From contig CALDQF010000466.1 in the NCBI GenBank assembly GCA_937911845.1, positions 1 to 5,641 on the forward strand: DNA of 5,641 bases. Reading direction: 5' to 3'. This document shows positions 1 through 5,562 of the stretch, in pieces. Each line of letters opens with the position of its first letter. The first letter of the stretch is position 1. The DNA is from an uncultured Phycisphaera sp. Lineage in GTDB: Bacteria > Planctomycetota > Phycisphaerae > Phycisphaerales > SM1A02. The notes below the pieces were generated by a model, which was not told the DNA's origin, searched no databases, and saw only the letters and a program-made list of their open reading frames with translations. The position numbers and the translations under genes were made by a program.

Positions 1-1649
1 CCAACATCCAGAATGCCTACGGGTCCGTGAAGTTGTTTCACTTCGACCGAACCACGAACGAGGCGGTCGATCGTCAAATAGGTCAAAGTGATCCACTTCA
101 CTGTTTCTTTGGTGCCCATTGAAGCGGCTTCCAAGGGAATTGAGCCTTGAAGGGTGACGGTTTGGGGTTCAAAAAATGAGGGTGAAAGAGCCAATGATCG
201 CGTCAGTGCGTTGGCGGCGTTCCGGTCATCCTCGGTCAAATCGAAGGGATAACTTTTTCCGTCAGTCTGGATCTGAGGGTCAGACATCGCAGAGATGGAT
301 TGTGCGAATTGAACAAAGTCTCCATCGCCAGCAATGGTCAAGCCGCGAGGCGCGTTCAGGGCTTCGTCGAGCCGGCGGCCTGTGAGCTGAAGAGGGCCCG
401 AAGCTGGGCTAAGGCCTATGCCCAGTTTGCCGTCAGAACGCAAAGACAACTCAAGGTCGATGAGAGCGTCTCCTCGTTGAACAGTGGCTTTCGGCCGTAC
501 GGAGTTCGCAATCAAAGATTGAATCTCGGCAATAGAAGGCCAAGCAACCCCTTCAAGTTCAGCGAAGCGGTCACCCGGCTCCAAAAGACTCTCGCTGGGC
601 GCCCCATCCGCGATGGAGTCAATTTGAGGTACGGGCGACAAGCCCGCCCAACCACGTTCAGTGCCATTTTCGGAGATCAGAGGAAGGACGGATCTCGTAC
701 CAGCAGGAACCTCAACAACTCCACCTTCCGGCGTTGAGAATCTCAGCCTCGGGGCCATCGTGGCCAATGATCGATCAGCAGCTTGAGAAAAAGAGTTCAC
801 AGGGTCACCGTCTAGGTGAGTCAAAACGGAACCAGCTGGGACGGCGGACAGGCCGGCCGAGGACCACAGCTTTTGGGACATCACGTCGTCCAGGTCAGAA
901 CGGAGAGTCGCGCTGGCTGCAGGGAGGATGCCTAGCGACAACAGACCCCTTGGTCCAACCTCAGGAAGGACAGAAGCCTCCCGAATCTGCCCATCTCGGG
1001 TCCATTCAAGCACCAGTGGCGCATCGGGCTTGGCCATCGCGGCCGAGACATCTACGTCCTTGAAAGTGGATACAGGCGCACCATTCACCTTGGTGATGGT
1101 GTCACCAGGCAAGAGTCCGGCCCGGTCCGCCGGGCCCCCGATTTGGGTGGAACCGATGACAGGCGCCTCGAACTTGACTCCAATACCAAACGCAACCACA
1201 AAAAGGAAAATGGCCAGAATCAAGTTCATCACCACACCAGCAGAAATAATGACCATTCGCTTGCCGACCGGAGCCGAGTTGTAACTTCTGGGATCATCAC
1301 TCACGGCTTCGGGATTGCCATCTTCCTGTCCGAGCATGGAGACGAATCCGCCAAGAGGCAACAGTCGCAAGGAATATTCCGTCTCACCGAGGCCATGCTT
1401 CGCCAATTCCTCGTCTGTGAGTTTGTCAGCTGGAGAACCTGTCAACTCAACCACGCGGGCCTGGGTGGACCCCGTCACCAAACCGATGCCTCGACGCCAA
1501 GAAAGCAGAACAGGCCCCATCCCCACCGCAAAAGCACCAGTACGGACTCCAGCCCACTTCGCCGCGGCAAAGTGGCCAAGTTCGTGGAAGAAAATAAGAG
1601 CGCCGAATCCAAGGATGACGGCAGGTAAATTGATGACTGTGTCAAGCAT
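1..1649 (-). CDS. rseP: RseP-family site-2 (intramembrane) zinc metalloprotease, C-terminus cut by window edge
   Basis: Site-2 proteases cut membrane-embedded substrates within the bilayer; RseP of E. coli releases sigma-E by cleaving its anti-sigma factor. One frame stays open for 549 codons from the ATG at 1649 to base 1. A first membrane helix (about residues 5-28) carries the zinc motif HELGH at residues 22-26, with E23 the expected catalytic glutamate. The membrane-associated loop PLGGFVSMLGQE follows at 98-109, then a second helix at about 131-157. Three PDZ-like modules follow (about 163-230, 236-320, 334-405). The pre-helix motif GPVGI lies at 542-546. The second active-site half, the NxxPxPxLDG-type motif, lies beyond the edge. 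Between helix 1 and the loop there is an extra segment (about 55-90) that I associate with planctomycete homologues. E. coli RseP is 450 residues, so this protein is clearly longer. The start is six bases after the dxr stop, which suggests coupled translation. The substrate cannot be told from the sequence. Confidence 0.95.
   Translation of the reverse strand, partial: MLDTVINLPAVILGFGALIFFHELGHFAAAKWAGVRTGAFAVGMGPVLLSWRRGIGLVTGSTQARVVELTGSPADKLTDEELAKHGLGETEYSLRLLPLGGFVSMLGQEDGNPEAVSDDPRSYNSAPVGKRMVIISAGVVMNLILAIFLFVVAFGIGVKFEAPVIGSTQIGGPADRAGLLPGDTITKVNGAPVSTFKDVDVSAAMAKPDAPLVLEWTRDGQIREASVLPEVGPRGLLSLGILPAASATLRSDLDDVMSQKLWSSAGLSAVPAGSVLTHLDGDPVNSFSQAADRSLATMAPRLRFSTPEGGVVEVPAGTRSVLPLISENGTERGWAGLSPVPQIDSIADGAPSESLLEPGDRFAELEGVAWPSIAEIQSLIANSVRPKATVQRGDALIDLELSLRSDGKLGIGLSPASGPLQLTGRRLDEALNAPRGLTIAGDGDFVQFAQSISAMSDPQIQTDGKSYPFDLTEDDRNAANALTRSLALSPSFFEPQTVTLQGSIPLEAASMGTKETVKWITLTYLTIDRLVRGSVEVKQLHGPVGILDV
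435..650 (-). other. rseP: PDZ-like module 3 of RseP
   Basis: Residues about 334-405 contain AGLSPVPQIDSIADGAP, then LLEPGDRFAELEGVAW, then a helix and terminal strands. This resembles the second PDZ domain of RseP proteins, where an LxPGD-x-I-x-x-(N/D/E)-G core is expected. It is followed by KLGIGLSPA (408-416), similar to the strand that closes PDZ2 in family members. Confidence 0.7.
690..944 (-). other. rseP: PDZ-like module 2 of RseP (divergent)
   Basis: Residues about 236-320 begin with a strand LSLGILPA, pass through an AGL at 265-267, and continue as VLTHLDGDPVNSF (275-287), which matches the PDZ pattern I-x-x-x-(N/D)-G-x-P-V. The usual LxPGD before this strand is not recognisable, so the module is degenerate and its limits are approximate. 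Confidence 0.6.
960..1163 (-). other. rseP: PDZ-like module 1 of RseP
   Basis: Residues about 163-230 follow the second membrane helix and show the typical bacterial PDZ signature: GGPADRAGLLPGD, then ITKVNG, then PVSTFKDV. In RseP homologues tandem PDZ domains lie outside the cytoplasm and limit substrate access. This is the clearest of the three PDZ-like units. Confidence 0.9.
1572..1586 (-). other. rseP: HELGH zinc-binding active-site motif of RseP
   Basis: These codons encode His22-Glu-Leu-Gly-His26 inside the first predicted membrane helix. In site-2 proteases the two histidines bind zinc and the glutamate activates water. The motif is intact, so the visible half of the active site looks functional. 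Confidence 0.95.
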
Positions 1650-1655
1650 GATGGC

Positions 1656-2792
1656 TCACGGGAATCGGTTGGCGACATCTGCACGAACGGCGATGTCAAG
1701 TTCAAGAATGTCAGTCAGGTTGCTTGGGGCATGGTGGCCGAATCGATCGACCGCGTCCGCCACGAAATGGTAGACGTCTAGGTAGGAAAGCCGCCCATCC
1801 AAAAAAGCCTTCACGCAAACTTCATCGGCCGCGTTGAGCACACAGCCCGCTCCGCCGCCCTTTCGGATGACTTCGTATCCGAGATCTACGAAGGGGAAGC
1901 GAGCAGCATCCACAGGGGAAAATTCGAGCTTTGTCAGGTCCAATGGGTCGAGCGCTGGAGCGACGGCAGCATCATGTTCACCTGCTGTGAGAGCCCAACG
2001 AATGGGGCCCGCCATATCTGGGGTAGACATTTGCATCAGCGTTGTGCCATCACGCAAGTGCACCATGCCATGGACCAGGGAGCCGGGGTGGACTATGGCC
2101 TCAAGCTGCTGGTCTGTGACGCCAAAGAGGTGGTGAGCCTCTACCAATTCCAACGCCTTGTTGGCCATGGTGGCACTGTCGACAGTGATTCGAGGCCCCA
2201 TGTCCCATACAGGATGGTTGAGCGCTTGCTGCGGAGTCACTTTCCGAAGATCGACCAAGGAAGTGTCTCGGAACGGACCTCCGGAAGCGGTCAGCACAAT
2301 CGACTTCACTTGTTCGGAACGAACGCCTCGCAGGCATTGGGCAATTGCCGCGTGCTCTGAATCCACGGGCCACAATGTCCCTGAGGAGGATTGAAGCGCT
2401 TGCTGAACCAGATGCCCGGCACAGACTAGGGTTTCTTTGTTCGCCAAAGCGACTGACGCGCCCAATTCAATTGCCCGGAGTGTGGGACGCAAACCGGCGG
2501 CACCAACGATCGCGGAAACCACGATGGTCTCACTCGAGGCGCAGGCTTCAACCAATTGCAATGCGGCGTCTACGCCGCAGTAGTCAGTCCGATCATCCTC
2601 CACGACCGAAGCAATCTTCGCGGAAGGCCAGAAGATCTGTGACTCCTCGAAGAGTGGATCGATACGAGTGCCACAGGCAAGCCCAACGCATTCCCAACTG
2701 GGATCAGCTTGCTGAAGTTGCTTCAAGACGTCGAGGGTTCGACGACCAATCGTGCCGGTTGCACCAAGAACAATGACTTTTTGGGGTCTCAT
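1656..2792 (-). CDS. dxr: 1-deoxy-D-xylulose 5-phosphate reductoisomerase
   Basis: DXR converts 1-deoxy-D-xylulose 5-phosphate to 2-C-methyl-D-erythritol 4-phosphate with NADPH and a divalent metal, in the cytoplasm; this is the committed step of the MEP isoprenoid pathway and the target of fosmidomycin. The 378-residue protein is close to full length (398 in E. coli). The dinucleotide-binding loop is LGATGTIG at 9-16, and ANKETLV follows at 117-123. The metal ligands are D144 and E146 (in DSEH) and E215 (in NKALE). Substrate-site counterparts are S170, H193, W196, M198, S206, N211, K212, S238 and H241, all conserved. A glycine (G237) replaces the glutamine of the common HPQS motif, and DMAGPI stands where DMRTPI is common; both are near, not in, the catalytic set. 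The ATG lies within the RNase E stop (ATGA) with a weak GGAA five bases upstream. The stop is followed six bases later by rseP. Confidence 0.98.
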   Translation of the reverse strand: MRPQKVIVLGATGTIGRRTLDVLKQLQQADPSWECVGLACGTRIDPLFEESQIFWPSAKIASVVEDDRTDYCGVDAALQLVEACASSETIVVSAIVGAAGLRPTLRAIELGASVALANKETLVCAGHLVQQALQSSSGTLWPVDSEHAAIAQCLRGVRSEQVKSIVLTASGGPFRDTSLVDLRKVTPQQALNHPVWDMGPRITVDSATMANKALELVEAHHLFGVTDQQLEAIVHPGSLVHGMVHLRDGTTLMQMSTPDMAGPIRWALTAGEHDAAVAPALDPLDLTKLEFSPVDAARFPFVDLGYEVIRKGGGAGCVLNAADEVCVKAFLDGRLSYLDVYHFVADAVDRFGHHAPSNLTDILELDIAVRADVANRFP

Positions 2793-2801
2793 TCACGTTC
2801 C
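2789..2801 (-). promoter_or_regulatory. ATGA stop/start overlap of RNase E and dxr with weak ribosome site
   Basis: The dxr start ATG (2792-2790) and the RNase E stop TGA (2791-2789) share two bases in an ATGA. A weak Shine-Dalgarno-like GGAA lies at 2801-2798, five bases before the ATG and inside the last RNase E codons. Such overlaps usually mean termination-reinitiation, so dxr translation probably depends on RNase E translation. The coupling itself is inferred. Confidence 0.75.
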
Positions 2802-5422
2802 GCAGTGCGGGGCCCCGACGTCCGACGGACAGATCTGCGAAGGCGAGAGAGTTTTGGCTTGGGCTTGTCCTCGGCGGTCGAAGAAGGAGCGCTCGAGCGA
2901 GAGGGGCTTGCGGCCGGGTCACCCGAAGACTCTTTTTTCTTCTGAGGGCCCTTTCCTGATCGCCGTGACGTTCGCGGCTTGGGATCATTTGAGGGGTTTT
3001 TGGGATCATCCGATGGGTTGGACTTGGATTTGGACTGACTCTCGTCGGAAGTTATGGCTTCGGAGTCGTCGGAACCATCGGCCCCATTGTTCTGGTCGGA
3101 ATCGGGTCGGCCCCGGCCGCGTCTTCGGCGCCGACGACGCTTCTTACGGCCCGCGGATTCGGAGTCTGAACCATCCGACTCAGATTGATCTGCGTCATTT
3201 GCCGATGATCTGTCAGAAGAATCATTGGCAGAAGATTGTGATTCGGCGGACGGTACGGGTTCGGGAAGAAGCATCTCCTTGACTTTGACAACCTGATCGG
3301 GTGCCAACCGAGTCATGTAACTCTTGACATCAAACCCCAGCTCTTCGCGGATGCGATCAAGGAGCAGCGTGCTCTTCAGACCAGCTTCTTTTGCCAGGAC
3401 GTGCACCGCAACGGGACCATCAGGCGGCTCAATGGCTGGAGCCACAGGTTCGCCCGAGATCTCATCGCTGGAGCCTCGGCGGCGACGACGTCGACGTCGA
3501 CGCTTGCCACCCGAGCCAGATTCATCGGAACTCGAAGCTTCGTTCGAGTTTGAAGGTTGTCGATCTGCCAAAGAAGCGACCTTCGGTAGATCCTCACCCT
3601 TGCCCTCGAGAACGGCAATCCACGCCGCACGAGCTGCCGCCTCGGCTTCAGCTCGAAGTTCTTCTTGCTCAATTTCTTCAAGTTCACGTTGCAAGTCTTC
3701 GCTCAATGCAACAGCGGCGGCATCGGCAGGACCACTCTTCCTCCGTCGACGACGACGGCGTCGACCAGTGCCTGAGGTGGCCTCGTCATCCTCGTCTTGG
3801 TCTCCGGCTTCAGCCCGAAGGTCAGATTCCTTCAGGAGATGTTCAAATTTAGGGACGGGCTCATCCTTGAACTTTTCGACTGGCAGGTCAGCGCCACGAT
3901 CGTCATAGGCGTACAGGTCAACCTGATCGCGGATCATTCGGTCGTTCACCCTGACGTGCAGGGATTTCCCAGTCTCCTCCTCGAGGGCAACGAATTCCTG
4001 ACGACGACTGGCAAACAAGGCGGCCGCCACTTCGGGATGGCACACCAACTCGACGCTGCCAACCTCTTCACGTGAGAGGAAAAAGGCCGCCTGTCGCAAG
4101 TTTTCGCTACCGAGGCTGTCGCCATTCCGGATGCGACCACGACCATGGCAAACGTCGCATTCTCGAAAATGCTCTTTGTCAACACCGGGGCGCATGCGTT
4201 GTCGGGTCAAAGACAGAAGGCCGAAGCGATCAATCTCACCGATGGTCTTTTTCGCCCGATCATGCTCCATCGCTTTTTCAAGGCGATCGCGAATTTCTCG
4301 GCGCTGCTTCTGCAAACGCATATCAATAAGGTCAAGCACGACCACCCCGCCAAGATCTCGAAGTCTCAGCTGGCGGGCAATTTCATCAATGGCCTCACAG
4401 TTGGTGGAGTAGGCGTTGGTTTCGGCATCCTTGGCCGAGCGTGAACGACCAGAGTTCACGTCAATAGCCACCAGAGCCTCGGTCTGGTCAATGACCAGCG
4501 CGCCACCGGACTTCAACGGAACTTCACGCTGGAGCAATTCAGTGATTTGAGGCTCAACGCGATACGCGTGAAAAAGTGGGGCTGGACGGTCGTACAGCAC
4601 AACGGGCGGAGCGCTTCTTGGAGCAACGACCGAAAGGAAAGCAGTGACGCGTTCGTACGCCGACTCGGAATCAACGATAATTTTGGTGATCTCAGGCCCC
4701 AGCTGATCGCGAATGGTGCGAAGAACCAAATCGCTTTCGGTATAGAGCTCGCACGGAACGCCTGCTTTGTCAATTCGCGTCTCAATAGTCTTCCACAATC
4801 GCTTCAGGTAGGCCACGTCACGTTTTAAGTCTGTGGCGGTTTTCCCAAAAGCAGCAGTACGGGCAACGAGGCCCGCATTTTCGGCGGGCTTTTCGAGGGC
4901 CTTGACGATTTCCCGCGTCTTGCGTCTGACTTCTTCGTCGACGTCGTTCCGGCTCACACCAGCACCATCTTGCCAGGGGAACATCACCAAATAGCGACCA
5001 GGAATCGCAAGGTTCGAGGAGAGGGTCGGCCCTTTGGTGCCGATGCCTTCCTTGATGACTTGGACATCGATGATGTCACCCTTCTTCAGGCAGTCTTGAA
5101 TCGGGGGACGCTCACTGCGCGGCGTCTTTTTGCCAATCTTCTCATTCTTGTTTTCGCCAGGGAAGTATTTCTTATGCAAGTCAGTGACATGAAGAAATCC
5201 AACCTTGCCATGACCAAAGTCAACGAATGCGGCCTGAATGGCCGCTTCCACATTGGTCACTCGCCCACGGTAAATGTTGCCCACGCTGGTGGCGGTGGCA
5301 GGGCGTTCAGAAAGGAGGTCGTCAAGACGTCCGCCCCGCATGATGGCGATGCGTGTCTCTTGACCTGGGTTGTCGTTAATGAGCATGGTGGCTTCGTTCG
5401 AAGCCGCTTCGGCTTTGGGCAC
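2789..5422 (-). CDS. rne: RNase E/G family endoribonuclease with long C-terminal tail
   Basis: RNase E/G cuts single-stranded, often 5'-monophosphorylated RNA in mRNA decay and rRNA/tRNA maturation. The 877-residue protein has a core at about 13-515. The S1 domain (about 44-145) includes RNA-contact counterparts F66, F76, K124 and K130, with a lengthened loop at about 82-110. The 5'-sensor pair is R188-T189. The DNase-I-like catalytic domain has metal ligands D321 (IDVNSGR) and D364 (VLDLIDM). The Zn-link CDVC (C422, C425) is followed by the small domain. All key residues are present. The tail (about 516-877) is low-complexity, with three Arg tracts, an acidic helical segment, Ser/Asp-rich linkers and an IF2_N-like domain; it likely scaffolds RNA and partner proteins as in E. 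coli RNase E, though unrelated in sequence. The GTG start at 5422 is the first possible after an in-frame TAG and has AGTAGG five bases upstream. An ATG at 5386 (MLINDN) is the alternative. The symbol rne is chosen over rng because of the tail. Confidence 0.96.
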   Translation of the reverse strand: MPKAEAASNEATMLINDNPGQETRIAIMRGGRLDDLLSERPATATSVGNIYRGRVTNVEAAIQAAFVDFGHGKVGFLHVTDLHKKYFPGENKNEKIGKKTPRSERPPIQDCLKKGDIIDVQVIKEGIGTKGPTLSSNLAIPGRYLVMFPWQDGAGVSRNDVDEEVRRKTREIVKALEKPAENAGLVARTAAFGKTATDLKRDVAYLKRLWKTIETRIDKAGVPCELYTESDLVLRTIRDQLGPEITKIIVDSESAYERVTAFLSVVAPRSAPPVVLYDRPAPLFHAYRVEPQITELLQREVPLKSGGALVIDQTEALVAIDVNSGRSRSAKDAETNAYSTNCEAIDEIARQLRLRDLGGVVVLDLIDMRLQKQRREIRDRLEKAMEHDRAKKTIGEIDRFGLLSLTRQRMRPGVDKEHFRECDVCHGRGRIRNGDSLGSENLRQAAFFLSREEVGSVELVCHPEVAAALFASRRQEFVALEEETGKSLHVRVNDRMIRDQVDLYAYDDRGADLPVEKFKDEPVPKFEHLLKESDLRAEAGDQDEDDEATSGTGRRRRRRRRKSGPADAAAVALSEDLQRELEEIEQEELRAEAEAAARAAWIAVLEGKGEDLPKVASLADRQPSNSNEASSSDESGSGGKRRRRRRRRRGSSDEISGEPVAPAIEPPDGPVAVHVLAKEAGLKSTLLLDRIREELGFDVKSYMTRLAPDQVVKVKEMLLPEPVPSAESQSSANDSSDRSSANDADQSESDGSDSESAGRKKRRRRRRRGRGRPDSDQNNGADGSDDSEAITSDESQSKSKSNPSDDPKNPSNDPKPRTSRRSGKGPQKKKESSGDPAASPSRSSAPSSTAEDKPKPKLSRLRRSVRRTSGPRTAERE
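3107..3148 (-). other. rne: Arginine tract 3 of RNase E tail (Lys-Lys-Arg7 with GRGR end)
   Basis: Residues 759-772 are R-K-K followed by seven arginines and G-R-G-R. The tract sits after the Ser/Asp-rich SSAND-repeat linker (about 730-757) and before a second Ser/Asp-rich linker. The short RGR end resembles RG-type RNA-binding patches. The final part of the protein (about 853-868) is again basic. Confidence 0.88.
3269..3412 (-). other. rne: IF2_N-like small helical domain within RNase E tail
   Basis: Residues about 671-718 run VAVHVLAKEAGLKSTLLLDR, then IREELGFDVKSYMTRLAPDQ, then VVKVKEMLLP. This follows the pattern of the short N-terminal domain of bacterial translation initiation factor IF-2: strand VxxxAKxxG, helix with K-x-x-L-L, (G/N)-x-(D/E)-V-K-x-x-M, then a final L-x-x-x-x-V-x-x-(L/V) helix. 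In IF-2 this domain is one of a set of N-terminal modules. Flanking Ser/Asp/Pro-rich linkers mark it as an independently folded unit. The assignment rests on remembered motif similarity, not on a search. Confidence 0.72.
3476..3502 (-). other. rne: Arginine tract 2 of RNase E tail (9 Arg)
   Basis: Residues 641-649 are nine consecutive arginines after GSGGK, again with mixed CGN codons, and followed by an acidic GSSDEISGE linker. It lies about 30 residues before the IF2_N-like domain. RNA binding is the likely role by analogy only. Confidence 0.9.
3599..3709 (-). other. rne: Charged helical (possible coiled-coil) segment in RNase E tail
   Basis: Residues about 572-608 (ALSEDLQRELEEIEQEELRA and onward through AEAEAAARAAWIAVLEGK) are rich in Glu, Ala and Leu and lack Pro and Gly until the end, so they should form one long helix. 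The first half is strongly acidic and the second half turns hydrophobic (AAWIAVL). It could be a protein-interaction microdomain or a membrane-touching helix as known for RNase E tails; which one is not decidable here. Confidence 0.55.
3740..3763 (-). other. rne: Arginine tract 1 of RNase E tail (8 Arg)
   Basis: Residues 554-561 are eight consecutive arginines using mixed codons (CGA, CGC, CGT, CGG, AGG), preceded by the acidic stretch DQDEDDEATS. Mixed codons mean the run is kept at protein level and is not a simple DNA repeat expansion. A role in RNA binding is inferred from other arginine-rich RNase E tail segments. Confidence 0.9.
5390..5405 (-). repeat. Inverted repeat (short stem-loop) three bases before the alternative RNase E ATG
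   Basis: The minus strand reads GGCTTCGAACGAAGCC. Seven-base arms flank AA; as RNA this gives a six-pair stem with a GAAC loop. It ends three bases before the ATG at 5386. If translation starts at the GTG, the stem is within codons 6-11; if it starts at the ATG, it occupies the ribosome-binding region. Confidence 0.6.
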
Positions 5423-5562
5423 AGGGGCCTACTTTCCGTTCAGAAGAGTCGAGAGAATGGATCTCCGATGATCTGAACACAAATGGGGAGCAAGGCACCA
5501 AGGAAACACGAGTGGGCAGGGAATCAAGCGACAGCCCCATGAAGGAGACTGGTGTCCTGCTT
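5423..5562 (-). other. Intergenic leader upstream of RNase E
   Basis: About 140 bases separate the RNase E start from the possible upstream stop. Apart from the ribosome-binding-like AGTAGG near the gene, I find no convincing -35/-10 pair: TTGATT, TTGGTG and TTGCTC occur, but none has a good -10 at normal spacing. No stem followed by a T-run is seen. A promoter for the operon would be expected here or further upstream. Confidence 0.4.
5428..5433 (-). promoter_or_regulatory. rne: Shine-Dalgarno-like site supporting the GTG start of RNase E
   Basis: AGTAGG, one mismatch from AGGAGG, lies five bases before the GTG at 5422 and overlaps the in-frame TAG that closes the frame upstream. No comparable site precedes the ATG at 5386. 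This favours the GTG, adding 12 residues before MLINDN, although the conserved family N-terminus begins near the ATG. Confidence 0.5.

Noticed and set aside
1..1649. Suspicion that rseP is broken, because no closed reading frame covers this stretch
   Set aside because: Careful translation of the minus strand gives one uninterrupted frame of 549 codons to base 1; it is only cut by the window edge.
1475..1705. A 76-codon minus-strand frame beginning with MNLTSPFVQM
   Set aside because: It spans the dxr end and rseP start in a different frame from both, and the rseP frame with HELGH explains the same bases.
2704..3009. A 101-codon minus-strand frame spanning the RNase E/dxr junction
   Set aside because: It is out of frame with both genes, basic low-complexity, and explained by the GC-rich tail codons.
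3107..3763. Arginine-codon tracts as a DNA repeat family or CRISPR-like array
   Set aside because: The tracts differ in codons and length and are irregularly spaced; they are coding sequence for poly-Arg, with no conserved repeat-spacer pattern.
3324..3908. A 194-codon plus-strand open frame rich in Ser and poly-Arg, opposite the RNase E tail
   Set aside because: It is the mirror of the arginine codons: complements of CGA/CGT/CGC runs read as arginine again in a shifted frame. Its composition has no domain, and the opposite strand encodes a clear RNase E protein.
4970..5476. A 168-codon plus-strand open frame opposite the RNase E N-terminus
   Set aside because: It lies antisense to the conserved S1 domain, shows no recognisable family features and has no ribosome-binding signal that I can see.
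5423..5562. Sigma-70-type promoter for the operon
   Set aside because: TTG-starting hexamers occur, but none pairs with a credible -10 at 16-18 base spacing, so no promoter is called.
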